DNA of 43,971 bases from Clostridia bacterium (GTDB taxonomy: Bacteria; Bacillota; Clostridia; Oscillospirales; CAG-272): NCBI GenBank assembly GCA_017936565.1, contig JAGBFG010000045.1:1-43971 (forward strand), given 5' to 3'. Positions 16,743 to 25,199 of the stretch are shown piece by piece (positions within the stretch are counted from its first letter, which is position 1; every line of letters begins with the position of its first letter). The notes below the pieces were generated by a model. That model saw nothing but the letters and a program-made list of their open reading frames with translations. It searched no databases and had not been told where the DNA came from. A program made the position numbers and the translations under genes.

Positions 16743-16818
16743 GCGCCCTTAGCTCAGTGGATAGAGTGCCCGGCTACGAACCGGTAGGTCGCAAGTTCGA
16801 ATCTTGCAGGGCGCGCCA
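16743..16818 (+). tRNA. tRNA-Arg (anticodon ACG)
   Basis: Acceptor GCGCCCT pairs with AGGGCGC, discriminator G, encoded CCA. The anticodon loop CTACGAA gives ACG, normally edited to ICG to read CGU, CGC and CGA. The bottom pair of the anticodon stem (CCCGG/CCGGT) is a C-T mismatch. Eight bases separate it from tRNA-Gly, with which it is co-transcribed. Confidence 0.93.
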
Positions 16819-16863
16819 GAAAAAAGCACACATTTGTCTATCAAGACAATGTGTGCTTTTTTA
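16819..16863 (+). terminator. Terminator of the tRNA operon
   Basis: AAAAAAGCACACATTTGTCT, loop ATCA, AGACAATGTGTGCTTTTTT: a 13-bp stem with one bulged T and a T run. Confidence 0.85.
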
Positions 16864-16869
16864 ACTAAA

Positions 16870-17035
16870 TCCGTCTTTTGCGGAATAAATCCACCTTCGG
16901 TGGATGAAATCGCTTCGCGATGAAATCTGCCTTACAGCAGGAGAGGGAGGCGGATTTAATTTCATCTGAGGCGATACGCCGAAGATTTCATCCGAACAGA
17001 GTGAGGATTTCATTGATATACAAGGCTTTGCCTTG
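16870..17035. repeat. Second hairpin-string element
   Basis: A chain of short palindromes, several with three-base loops: TCCG/CGGA (16870-16884), ATCCACC/GGTGGAT (16889-16905, loop TTC), ATCGC/GCGAT (16909-16921, loop TTC), AAATCTGCCT/AGGCGGATTT (16923-16957), GGCG/CGCC (16970-16980, loop ATA), an ATCC/GGAT pair near 16990-17007 and CAAGGC/GCCTTG (17021-17035, loop TTT). GAAATC/TTTCATC joints recur between them. No open frame makes sense here. Same style as 1-322 but different sequence. Confidence 0.8.
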
Positions 17036-17064
17036 GCTTGATTGAAAAAGTATGGTACTATACC

Positions 17065-17093
17065 TTGCTTTTTTTTCGTGTATATGGTAGAAT
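17065..17093 (+). promoter_or_regulatory. sigma-A promoter for yqeG operon
   Basis: TTGCTT at 17065-17070, 17-base spacer, TAGAAT at 17088-17093 with extended -10 TGG. Confidence 0.7.
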
Positions 17094-17152
17094 ATATAAG
17101 AAGAAAAAACAAATGGTGTCTTGCCCCATATAAAGAAAGGTTTCTATATATT

Positions 17153-17677
17153 ATGTCATTGTTACCCGATAAAATCTTCAACACCTTTGAAGACCTTACG
17201 GTAGATTTTTTGAAAAGCGAAGGAATAGAGGCGCTGATTGTGGACGTGGATAACACGCTCATTCCTTACGAGGAAACAGATCCCCGTCCTGCTGTACTGA
17301 AATGGATAAACGAGCTGACAGAGGCAGGAATTGCCCTTTCCTTTGTCACTAACAACCATAAGCACCGCTTGCAGTACTTTAACCGCAATTTAAATTTTCC
17401 CGCCTATCACGACAGCTTTAAGCCCTTTTTGTACAATATGAAAAAGGCGATGCGCGCAATGGGCTCTACCATCGAAAATACCGCCAATGTTGGCGATCAA
17501 ATTTTAACGGATATCTGGGCAGGGAAGCGTTTGGGCGTCAAGACTTATTTAGTGCCACCCATTCGGGATAAAAGAGACCCCTTTACCAGATTCAAAAGAT
17601 GGTTAGAAAAGCCCATCTTAAAGAAATACTATAAAAGAGAAGCCGAAAAACAAAAAGAAGAGCAAAGCAGGGGATAA
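17153..17677 (+). CDS. yqeG: YqeG-family HAD phosphatase (subfamily IIIA)
   Basis: 174 residues from the ATG at 17153 (AAAGAAAGG before it). HAD motif I is VDVDNTLIPYEE (nucleophile first Asp of DxDNT), motif II is SFVTNN, and motif III/IV is VGDQILTDIWAGKRLG. These match the YqeG family; the phosphatase substrate has not been settled, with phosphatidylglycerophosphate phosphatase activity reported for relatives (PGPP/GEP4 type). The basic, lysine-rich C-terminus may touch the membrane. It is the first gene of an operon with the endonuclease IV-like and M24 peptidase genes. Confidence 0.88.
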   Translation: MSLLPDKIFNTFEDLTVDFLKSEGIEALIVDVDNTLIPYEETDPRPAVLKWINELTEAGIALSFVTNNHKHRLQYFNRNLNFPAYHDSFKPFLYNMKKAMRAMGSTIENTANVGDQILTDIWAGKRLGVKTYLVPPIRDKRDPFTRFKRWLEKPILKKYYKREAEKQKEEQSRG

Positions 17678-17681
17678 AAAG

Positions 17682-18545
17682 ATGGCAGAACAGAGAACAC
17701 TCGCCTTTTTTGGCCCAGGTGGAAACAGCGAAAGCTTCCATCGGGAGAAGCAAAAAAACGTAAATGCGCCCCTATGGGTGCAAAGCAAAGGGCTTGATGC
17801 CTATGAATATGAAGCGGGCAGGGGGATTGCCACCTCAGATGAGGTCTTGCTTGAAATCGGCAAGCAGGCAAGAGAGTGCGGGGTGCATATGTCCTTTCAC
17901 GCGCCGTATTTTATCTCTTTATCCGGTGTTGTTCCCGAGACGCGCTTAAAAAGCATTTCTTACATCGCCGAAAGCGTACGCGCTGCAAGGCTTCTTGGCG
18001 CGCAAACCATTGTTGTTCATACAGGCTCTGCCGCGAAAATCACGCGGGAAGAGGCGATGGCGCTGGCGGCGGATACCTTATACCGCACATTAGAGGAGCT
18101 GGACCTTGATGGCGTTTTTATCGGTCTTGAAACAATGGGAAAAATAAACCAGCTTGGCACCTTGGAAGAGGTGATTTCCTTGTGCAAATTGGATTCCCGT
18201 TTGCGTCCTGTGGTAGATTTCGGGCATATCAACGCAAGAGAACTCGGAAATTATTTCAAGGCAGAAGACAATTACAGGAATGCATTTGATAGAATTGCCA
18301 CAGAGCTTGGTGATGATATTGCTAAAAATCTGCATTGCCATTTTTCCAAAATAGAATGGACGAATGCAGGCGAAAAGAAGCACCTGACCTTTGAGGATAC
18401 CGTATTTGGCCCTGATTTCGAGCCGCTTTTGTCGGTTCTGGAAAAGGACGGGCTGACGCCTACGATTATTTGCGAGTCAGCAGGAACGCAGGCTGAGGAT
18501 GCCTTAACAATGAAAAAGCATTATTTGTCCTTAATGGGACTCTAA
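17682..18545 (+). CDS. Endonuclease IV-like TIM-barrel protein
   Basis: 287 residues of the AP-endonuclease-2/xylose-isomerase-like barrel. Putative zinc ligands follow the endonuclease IV pattern: His in SFHAPY, His in VVHTGS, Glu in LETMG, Asp/His in DFGHINA, His in CHFSKIEW and Glu in CESAG. Endonuclease IV removes abasic and damaged 3' ends in base-excision repair. The sequence is more divergent than classical Nfo, so a specialised nuclease or a sugar isomerase-like role is possible. It starts four bases after yqeG. Confidence 0.75.
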   Translation: MAEQRTLAFFGPGGNSESFHREKQKNVNAPLWVQSKGLDAYEYEAGRGIATSDEVLLEIGKQARECGVHMSFHAPYFISLSGVVPETRLKSISYIAESVRAARLLGAQTIVVHTGSAAKITREEAMALAADTLYRTLEELDLDGVFIGLETMGKINQLGTLEEVISLCKLDSRLRPVVDFGHINARELGNYFKAEDNYRNAFDRIATELGDDIAKNLHCHFSKIEWTNAGEKKHLTFEDTVFGPDFEPLLSVLEKDGLTPTIICESAGTQAEDALTMKKHYLSLMGL

Positions 18546-18571
18546 CGAAAAAAGAAAAAGAGGGTTGCTGT

Positions 18572-19636
18572 ATGAATCGTTTGCGGATGTTCCAAGACGC
18601 CTTGAAGCGCCGCGAAATTGACGGAGCGCTGATTACCGATGAGGTCAGTATTTTTTACCTGTGCGGATATCAGTTTAGCGACGGATATTTGCTCATAACA
18701 CAAGAGAAGGGGTATCTTGTCACGGATTTTCGGTACTACGAAGAGGCATCTGCCTTGGTGGACAAGGTCTTTTCGGTTGAAATGCCGCAAAATCGGCTGG
18801 ATTTTCTGACAACAACCGTCAAAAAAGAGGGGCTTCGCACCATCGGCTATGAAAATCGCACGCTTTCAGTTTCCGATTTTCATTTTTACAGCGATGTCAT
18901 ATCGGCGGAATGTATCCCTATTGGTGACATTCTGGTTGAAATGCGGCTGATAAAGGACGATTTTGAAATTGAGCAAATCAAAGCGGCGCAGAATATAACC
19001 GACAAAGCCTTTACCCATATTCTTGCTATGATGACACCTAAGATGACAGAAAAGGAAGTGGCGCTTGAGCTTGAATTCTTTATGAGACGGGAAGGGGCTG
19101 AAAGGGCAAGCTTTGAAATCATTGCCGTTTCGGGTGCTTCAAGTGCCTTACCCCACGGAAAATGCCGCAACCAAAAGCTGTCCTCTGGCTTTTTGACGAT
19201 GGATTTCGGCTGTACGGTTGGTGGCTACTGCTCGGATATGACAAGGACAGTCGTGATAGGCAAGGCAGACGGCGAAATGAAGCGGTTATATCAGACGGTT
19301 TTGGACGCCCAAATGGCAGCCTTGGCACAGATAGGTCCGGGAAAAACAGGGGCAGAAATAGACGGCATTGCAAGAAGCCTGATTGATAACGCCGGCTATA
19401 TGGGCGCTTTCGGTCATGGACTTGGGCACGGCGTTGGTCTCTATATTCACGAAGCCCCCTCTCTGTCAGCGCGGGCGGCGGAATATAAGCTACAAAAGGG
19501 AAATGTGGTAACGGTAGAGCCGGGTATTTATCTGATGGGGAAATACGGCTGTCGCATTGAAGATATGGGAGCCATTACGGCGAATGGATTTGATAATTTT
19601 ACCCATTCAACCAAGGAATGCATTGAATTATTTTGA
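18572..19636 (+). CDS. M24 Xaa-Pro aminopeptidase
   Basis: 354 residues. The N-terminal creatinase-like domain spans about 1-125; the C-terminal pita-bread domain carries the five metal ligands: Asp in MDFGC and SDMTRT, His in GHGVGLYIHEAP, Glu in VEPGIY and Glu in IEDMG. Removes the first residue before proline from peptides in the cytoplasm. The gene lies 26 bases after the endonuclease-like gene, and the pairing of this peptidase with efp downstream is a common arrangement in Firmicutes. It may be called pepP or papA in relatives. Confidence 0.92.
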   Translation: MNRLRMFQDALKRREIDGALITDEVSIFYLCGYQFSDGYLLITQEKGYLVTDFRYYEEASALVDKVFSVEMPQNRLDFLTTTVKKEGLRTIGYENRTLSVSDFHFYSDVISAECIPIGDILVEMRLIKDDFEIEQIKAAQNITDKAFTHILAMMTPKMTEKEVALELEFFMRREGAERASFEIIAVSGASSALPHGKCRNQKLSSGFLTMDFGCTVGGYCSDMTRTVVIGKADGEMKRLYQTVLDAQMAALAQIGPGKTGAEIDGIARSLIDNAGYMGAFGHGLGHGVGLYIHEAPSLSARAAEYKLQKGNVVTVEPGIYLMGKYGCRIEDMGAITANGFDNFTHSTKECIELF

Positions 19637-19685
19637 TTTTTTTGCATATTTTTGAAAAAAAGTTGCTTTTTTCTTCAATTTGCTA

Positions 19686-19714
19686 TTGCAAAATATTAAA
19701 AAATAGTGTAAAAT
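19686..19714 (+). promoter_or_regulatory. sigma-A promoter for efp
   Basis: TTGCAA at 19686-19691, 17-base spacer, TAAAAT at 19709-19714. The start codon is 99 bases downstream, leaving a leader of about 90 bases. Confidence 0.65.
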
Positions 19715-19739
19715 ATATGAGATAACAAAAGCAGAAGAA

Positions 19740-19766
19740 ACCCTCGTGGCAACGGGCGAGGGAGCG
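19740..19766 (+). promoter_or_regulatory. Leader hairpin of efp
   Basis: CCCTCG and CGAGGG around 19741-19762 form a 6-bp GC-rich stem over a short loop, in the middle of the 5' leader, with AGAAA and TTTCT outside it. No T run, so not a simple terminator; it may stabilise or regulate the message. Confidence 0.4.
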
Positions 19767-19813
19767 CTTTCTTCAACTATATTGACTTTTCGTTGCGAAA
19801 TAGGTGAAAGCCC

Positions 19814-20371
19814 ATGGTTACAGCAGGCGATTTTAAGAACGGTGTTACATTTGAGTATGAAGGCGGTGTTTGGCAGGTTGTTGAATTTCAGCACGTAAAA
19901 CCCGGTAAGGGCGCTGCATTCGTCAGAACCAAAATGAAAAATGTTATTACCGGCGCGGTAGTGGAAAAAACCTTCAACCCTACTGAAAAGTTTGAAAATG
20001 CAATCATCGAGCGCAAGGAAATGCAATATCTTTACAACGACGGTGATTTGTACTACTTTATGGATATGGAATCCTATGACCAGCTTCCTTTGAACTCTGA
20101 CAAGCTTGGCGACAATTTCAGATTTGTAAAAGAAAACACAATGTGCAAAATTATCTCCTACAAGGGCAACGTGTTCGGCGTTGAGCCTCCTTTCTTTGTA
20201 GAGCTTGAGGTTACCGATACCGAGCCCGGCGTTCGCGGCGATACCGCAACCAACGTGCAGAAGAATGCCACCTTGGAAACTGGCGCCACCATTAAAGTGC
20301 CGATTTTCATCAATACCGGTGACATTATCCGTGTGGATACCCGTGTTGGCGAATATCTGGAAAGAGCATAA
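19814..20371 (+). CDS. efp: Elongation factor P
   Basis: Binds between ribosomal E and P sites and relieves stalling at consecutive prolines. The 185 residues cover the three beta-barrel domains; Lys32 sits in the loop PGKGAAF where modification occurs in many bacteria. The C-terminal signature [17 protein letters not shown] is intact. An AGGTGAA site precedes the ATG. No EF-P modification genes (epmAB, ymfI-type) are next to it. Confidence 0.96.
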   Translation: MVTAGDFKNGVTFEYEGGVWQVVEFQHVKPGKGAAFVRTKMKNVITGAVVEKTFNPTEKFENAIIERKEMQYLYNDGDLYYFMDMESYDQLPLNSDKLGDNFRFVKENTMCKIISYKGNVFGVEPPFFVELEVTDTEPGVRGDTATNVQKNATLETGATIKVPIFINTGDIIRVDTRVGEYLERA

Positions 20372-20428
20372 GAGTATAGGCTCTGTTTTCGTTTAACATT
20401 CTTTTGAAAGAAAGGTATGGTTATAAAA

Positions 20429-20860
20429 ATGAAATTAAGTGAAAATGCTGCTTATTTGAAGGGTTTGGCTGAGGGCCTTGGCATGAGCGATGCCGATCCT
20501 AAGGACAAACTGATCTTGAAGCTTCTCGGTCTTGTGAACGAAATGGCTGAAACCATTGAGAGCTTAGAGCAACAGTGCGATGATTTGCGCGATTATGCCG
20601 ACGAATTGGATTCCGATTTGGGTGACGTGGAAGAGTACCTCTTCTGCGACGGCGATGACGATGATGAGGACGATTATGAAGACTACGAGGATGATCTTTA
20701 CGAGGTAACTTGCCCTTCTTGCGGCGAGGTTATCTGCTTTGATGAGTCTTGCGACGTTGAGCAGTTTGTTTGCCCCAAGTGCGGCGAAGAGTTTGATTGC
20801 TCCGAGGAAGCCGATTGTGCAGGCGATTGCTCTGCTTGCGGCGAGGATTGCAACGGCTAA
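20429..20860 (+). CDS. CD1247 N-terminal-domain protein with acidic linker and Cys-rich tail
   Basis: 143 residues from the ATG at 20429; the ATG at 20417 sits almost on the AAAGG site and is less likely. The helical N-terminal half (residues 1-60, LKGLAEGLGM...LLGLVNEMAETIESLEQQCDDL) resembles the clostridial CD1247-type domain. A stretch of Asp/Glu follows (about 67-90), then a zinc-ribbon-like C-x2-C...C-x2-C (CPSCGEVICFDESC, CPKCGEEFDC) and a further Cys-rich tail. Function unknown; position after efp suggests a role near translation, but this is inference. Confidence 0.75.
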   Translation: MKLSENAAYLKGLAEGLGMSDADPKDKLILKLLGLVNEMAETIESLEQQCDDLRDYADELDSDLGDVEEYLFCDGDDDDEDDYEDYEDDLYEVTCPSCGEVICFDESCDVEQFVCPKCGEEFDCSEEADCAGDCSACGEDCNG

Positions 20861-20880
20861 ACGATTTTAATCCAATATAT

Positions 20881-20926
20881 AAAACCTCTTGCGGAAGGAA
20901 ATGCCTATTCGCGAGAGGTTTTTTAT
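20881..20926 (+). terminator. Terminator after the CD1247-type gene
   Basis: AAAACCTCTTGCG (20881-20893) pairs with CGCGAGAGGTTTT (20910-20922), one T-G pair, followed by more T. Confidence 0.85.
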
Positions 20927-21043
20927 TTATGCTTTCGGCGTTTTATAAGCCCTTTCCAAAATAATCCTTGTATTCTTTTTTTGTTTTTTCAAAAGATAAC
21001 AACACAAGAAAACCTTTAAAACAAAAGGAAGGGAATTATATTT

Positions 21044-22375
21044 ATGAAAAAAATTTCTCTATTGCTTCTTGTCGTTCTGCTTGGGATGCTTTTATTATCA
21101 TCCTGCGGCGGTCAACAGGACAGCATTTATTTTTTGAATTTTAAGCCTGAAAGCGCGGCTATTTATGATGAGATAGCCAGAGCGTATAAAAATGAAACGG
21201 GTGTATCCTTACGGGTGGTAACGGCAGCGTCCGGCACGTATGAGCAAACCTTGAAATCGGAAATCGGAAAAACAGATGCCCCGGTTATTTTCCAAATAAA
21301 CGGGCCTGTTGGATATACGGCGTGGAAGGACTATTGCTTGAACCTGAAAGACACAGCCATCTACCGTCATCTTTCTGATAAAAGCATGGCTATTACGGAT
21401 GGAGACGGGGTTTACGGCATCCCTTATGTAGTGGAAGGCTACGGTATTATTTATAACAAAAAGATTATGAACGCCTATTTTGCCTTGCAAAACAGGGGAA
21501 CAAGCTTTCAATCTGTTGAAGAGGTAAACTCCTTTGTAGAGCTGAAGGCGCTTGTCGAGGATATGACCGCGCACAAGAGCGAGCTTGGCATTGACGGCGT
21601 TTTCGCCGCAACTTCCTTGAAATCCGGGGAAGATTGGCGCTGGCAAACACATTTGGCTAATGTTCCTATGTATTATGAATTTTTGGACGAAAATGTTGAT
21701 TTAACAAAACCCGAAACGTATAAAAACGTGCTTTTTTCGTACGCGGATCGATATAAAGCCATTTTTGACCTGTATTTGAACAATTCCACCACCGACCCCA
21801 AGCTCTTGGGCACAAAGCAGGTAGCGGATTCTATGGCTGAATTTGCCCTTGGTAAATGCGCTATGGTGCAAAACGGAAACTGGGCTTACGCGCAAATCGC
21901 AGATGTCAGCGGAAATACGGTCAAAGAGGAAGACGTTGGATTTATGCCTATTTATATCGGTGTTTCCGAGGAAGAGTCGCAAGGACTTTGCATCGGTACG
22001 GAAAACTATTTTGCCATCAATAAAAACGCGGACCCCAAAAAGCAGGAAGAGGCGCTTGCCTTCTTGGAGTGGCTGTTTACCAGCGAAACAGGCAAACAGT
22101 ATGTAAGTAAAAAATTGGATTTTATTGCCCCCTTTGATACCTTCACGGACAGCGAAAAGCCATCTGACCCGTTAGGAAGAGAGGTAAACGAATGGCTGAA
22201 CAGGGAAGAGACTTATAGCATTCCCTGGGTGTTTACCGTTTTCCCGAGCCAGAACTTTAAGTCGGATTTTGGAGCGGCTTTGCTTCAATACGCGCAAGGC
22301 AATAAAAGCTGGGAAGAGGTGAAAAGCCTTTTCGTCAATCGCTGGGCGCAGGAATACGCTTCTCTTCAAAATTAA
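21044..22375 (+). CDS. Sugar ABC transporter substrate-binding lipoprotein
   Basis: 443 residues with a lipoprotein signal peptide (basic start, hydrophobic core, lipobox LLSSC with Cys21). The mature part has the type I (cluster B) binding-protein fold: DEIARAYKNETGV, YGIPYVVEGYGIIYNKK, EFALGKCAMVQNGNWAY and a C-terminal ENYFAINKNADP. It captures a sugar or oligosaccharide outside the membrane and delivers it to the two permeases downstream. AAGGAAGGG precedes the ATG. No sugar hydrolase or LacI regulator is nearby to reveal the substrate. Confidence 0.88.
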   Translation: MKKISLLLLVVLLGMLLLSSCGGQQDSIYFLNFKPESAAIYDEIARAYKNETGVSLRVVTAASGTYEQTLKSEIGKTDAPVIFQINGPVGYTAWKDYCLNLKDTAIYRHLSDKSMAITDGDGVYGIPYVVEGYGIIYNKKIMNAYFALQNRGTSFQSVEEVNSFVELKALVEDMTAHKSELGIDGVFAATSLKSGEDWRWQTHLANVPMYYEFLDENVDLTKPETYKNVLFSYADRYKAIFDLYLNNSTTDPKLLGTKQVADSMAEFALGKCAMVQNGNWAYAQIADVSGNTVKEEDVGFMPIYIGVSEEESQGLCIGTENYFAINKNADPKKQEEALAFLEWLFTSETGKQYVSKKLDFIAPFDTFTDSEKPSDPLGREVNEWLNREETYSIPWVFTVFPSQNFKSDFGAALLQYAQGNKSWEEVKSLFVNRWAQEYASLQN

Positions 22376-22426
22376 TAGCTGAAATCGCCGTAAAGCTTGT
22401 GCGCGGCAGAAAGATGTAGTCATAAT

Positions 22427-23272
22427 ATGCAAAAAACGTTAAAAAGGTATTTTCCTATATTTGTTGCGCCAACGCTTTTGGCCTTTCTCATTGCCTTTGC
22501 CATTCCTTTTATTATGGGAATTTATCTTTCCTTCACCAAATTCACAACCGTGACCAACGCGCAGTTTGTAGGTCTTTATAATTATAAACAGATTTTCACG
22601 GCGGGCGATCATTTTCTTCACGCGTTATGGTTTACTGTCAAATTCACGGTTGTCAGCACGATAACCGTAAACGTCATTGCCTTTTGTCTTGCCCTGCTTT
22701 TAACCAAGGGGCTTCGCGGAACCCATTTTTTTCGTACAGTATTTTTTATGCCGAACCTTATCGGCGGAATTGTACTGGGTTATATCTGGCAGCTGATTAT
22801 CAACGGTTTTCTGTCTGGGCTTGGCGTTGATATCACCTATTCGGCAAATTACGGCTTCTGGGGGCTCGTTTTGCTGACGAACTGGCAACTGGTCGGGTAT
22901 ATGATGATTATTTATATCGCGGGGCTTCAAAACATCTCCAAGGAGATGTATGAGGCGGCATCGATTGACGGGGCAAGACCGATGCAGGTGTTAAGGCATA
23001 TCACCTTGCCCTTGGTGATGCCCTCTATCACCATTTGCTTCTTTTTAACGCTGACAAATTCCTTCAAAATGTTCGACCAGAACTATGCCTTGACCGCAGG
23101 CGCCCCCGGCAGAGAAACGTCCATGCTGGCTCTTGACATTTTCCAGACCTTCTACGGTAGTGTTGGCAGTGAGGGAATCGGGCAAGCCAAAGCCGTTATT
23201 TTCTTTATTCTGGTGGCGCTTCTTGCCGGAATACAGCTGTATTTCACCAGAAAGAGAGAGGTGGACGTATGA
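22427..23272 (+). CDS. Sugar ABC transporter permease (MalF type)
   Basis: 281 residues from the ATG at 22427. Six membrane helices; the EAA loop reads YEAASIDGARPMQVLRHITLPLVMPS (split here as YEAASIDGA and PLVMPS), which docks the ATPase. The ribosome binding site is weak. The gene follows the binding-protein gene by 51 bases and its stop overlaps the next permease. Confidence 0.9.
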   Translation: MQKTLKRYFPIFVAPTLLAFLIAFAIPFIMGIYLSFTKFTTVTNAQFVGLYNYKQIFTAGDHFLHALWFTVKFTVVSTITVNVIAFCLALLLTKGLRGTHFFRTVFFMPNLIGGIVLGYIWQLIINGFLSGLGVDITYSANYGFWGLVLLTNWQLVGYMMIIYIAGLQNISKEMYEAASIDGARPMQVLRHITLPLVMPSITICFFLTLTNSFKMFDQNYALTAGAPGRETSMLALDIFQTFYGSVGSEGIGQAKAVIFFILVALLAGIQLYFTRKREVDV

Positions 23273-24108
23273 TTTTGAAAAAAGAGTCTATTAAAGCTGT
23301 TATTGCCACTGTTTTTTTATCTTTGGTAGCGATTGCCTTTGTTCTGCCCATTATTATCGTCCTGTTTAACTCCTTTAAGGGACAATTTTATATTTCAGAT
23401 GCTCCCTTTGTTTTGCCAACCAAGGAAACGTTTGTTGGCATTCAAAACTATATAAACGGTATTCAAAAAATAAATTTCATCAGCGCCTTTGGGTATTCGC
23501 TCTTTATTACCTGTTTTTCGGTGTTTGGTATTTTGCTCACCTCATCTATGACAGCATGGTATTTAACACGGGTAAAAACAAGAGTGAACACCGCGCTTTA
23601 TTACGGCTTTATTTTTAGTATGATTGTGCCTTTTCAAATGGTGATGTTCACGATGTCCAAGATTGCCAACCTGCTTCGTTTGGAAAACCCTGTCGGTATT
23701 ATACTGTTATATATCGGCTTTGGCGCGGGAATGTCCGTTTTTATGTTCAGCGGCTTTGCGCGCAGCATTCCAAGAGCCTTAGAGGAAGCGGCAGAAATTG
23801 ACGGCTGTAACCCTTTACAGATGTTTTTCTACGTTGTTTTTCCTCTTTTGAAGCCAATTGCGATCACCATCGCTATATTAAACGCTATGTGGATCTGGAA
23901 CGATTATTTGCTGCCTTATCTGGTTATCGGTACGAAATACCGCACCATTCCCGTGGCGGTGCAATATTTGCAGGGCGGGTACGGTTCAAGAGATATGGGT
24001 GCTTTGATGGCTATGCTTATTTTGGCCATTATCCCTATTGTTGTTTTCTATGCCTTTTCGCAAAAAAGCATTATCAGCGGCGTTGTAGCAGGCGCAGTGA
24101 AGGGATAA
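23269..24108 (+). CDS. Sugar ABC transporter permease (MalG type)
   Basis: 279 residues, six helices, EAA loop EEAAEIDGCNPLQMFFYVV followed by FPLLKPI. The ATG at 23269 overlaps the previous stop by four bases (ATGA), so the two permeases are translated together as a heterodimer. No ATPase gene follows; like many Firmicutes sugar importers it probably borrows a shared MsmX/UgpC-type ATPase encoded elsewhere. Confidence 0.9.
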   Translation: MILKKESIKAVIATVFLSLVAIAFVLPIIIVLFNSFKGQFYISDAPFVLPTKETFVGIQNYINGIQKINFISAFGYSLFITCFSVFGILLTSSMTAWYLTRVKTRVNTALYYGFIFSMIVPFQMVMFTMSKIANLLRLENPVGIILLYIGFGAGMSVFMFSGFARSIPRALEEAAEIDGCNPLQMFFYVVFPLLKPIAITIAILNAMWIWNDYLLPYLVIGTKYRTIPVAVQYLQGGYGSRDMGALMAMLILAIIPIVVFYAFSQKSIISGVVAGAVKG

Positions 24109-24126
24109 AACGAAAAAGAATATAAA

Positions 24127-24176
24127 AAGAGTCCTTATAATGACGCACAAAGCGCTATCACAGGGGCTCTTCTTTT
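24127..24176 (+). terminator. Terminator after the sugar importer operon
   Basis: AAGAGTCC (24127-24134) pairs with GGGCTCTT (24164-24171), with one T-G pair, followed by CTTTT. The opposite-strand A run also allows termination of the convergent AEC gene. Confidence 0.7.
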
Positions 24177-24187
24177 ATAAAATTGTA

Positions 24188-25171
24188 TCAAATCGCGGTT
24201 AAAAGACAAACGATGGGCATTGTAATGACACACAAAACAGACGTTACCGCTACAATCAGTCCCGCATATTCGGAATCTCCGTTGAATTTCTCCGAGAACA
24301 TACAAGTAACGGCGGCAGAAGGCGTTGCCGCGGAAATCAAAAGAACGTAGAGCGTTAATGTGTCCTGATAAATACCTGTGATGGAAAGAAGCCTTACAAT
24401 CCCCCAAACCATAGCAGGCAGAATGAAAAGGGAGAGGACAATCTGAATATACAGGTATTTGTCCTTCATCGCCTTTAAGAAGCTAACACCTGCCAAGCGG
24501 AACCCTATCACAAACATCGCCAAAGGAGCGACAAGTCCTTGCAATCCGTCAATGAAAGAGGAGAAAATCCCTTCATTTCTGATATAGGGGATTAAAAAGC
24601 CTTCCCGTGTGGCAGGAAAAGCAGAAAGAAGGAAAATGATAAGACCGACGAGGGTGGAAAGGGTCGCGGGGTTGATGAGCATTTTTTTCACGGAAATATA
24701 GGCTTGATTATCCGTATAAAGAAACGCGCCAAGCGACCAAACAAGGATGTTAAAGCCTGTAACGTATACCGCTGCATAAATAGCAACCTCGGGGTATTGC
24801 GCGCCAAATACCGCAACAAGAAGGGGAATGCCCATATAGCCGGCATTTGTGAAAACGGTAGAGAAGATTAAAACCTTTCTTTTCCTATCTTCAGCGTTGC
24901 GGAAAACGATTTTTGCCACAAGATAAAACATCAGCTGGGAAAGAATGCCCAGTATAAAAACGGCAAGCATACGCTTCAATATTTCCATATTGACATCAAC
25001 AGCCGTAAAGCCTGCAATGATGAGCGCGGGTTGCGCGGCGTAAAGAATCAAATTGGAAATGCTTTTGCCAGCCTCTTCGCCGACCAAGCCCGTTTTTTTC
25101 AGCAAAACGCCCGGAATCATCATAAGGACCAAAACAGTAACCTGCTGAAATAGAACGAATATATCTATCAT
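24188..25171 (-). CDS. AEC family transporter
   Basis: 327 residues with ten hydrophobic segments in the two five-helix halves of the auxin-efflux-carrier/AEC family. Typical pieces are PGVLLKKTGLV at the first helix, FTNAGYMGIPLL in the middle and AATPSAAVTCMFSEKF near the end. Bacterial members export or exchange organic acids or amino acids such as malate; the substrate cannot be told. It lies 28 bases downstream of the TrmH-type gene and is likely co-transcribed. Confidence 0.87.
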   Translation of the reverse strand: MIDIFVLFQQVTVLVLMMIPGVLLKKTGLVGEEAGKSISNLILYAAQPALIIAGFTAVDVNMEILKRMLAVFILGILSQLMFYLVAKIVFRNAEDRKRKVLIFSTVFTNAGYMGIPLLVAVFGAQYPEVAIYAAVYVTGFNILVWSLGAFLYTDNQAYISVKKMLINPATLSTLVGLIIFLLSAFPATREGFLIPYIRNEGIFSSFIDGLQGLVAPLAMFVIGFRLAGVSFLKAMKDKYLYIQIVLSLFILPAMVWGIVRLLSITGIYQDTLTLYVLLISAATPSAAVTCMFSEKFNGDSEYAGLIVAVTSVLCVITMPIVCLLTAI

Positions 25172-25199
25172 TTCATCAAACCTTTCTTAAAACGGTAGC

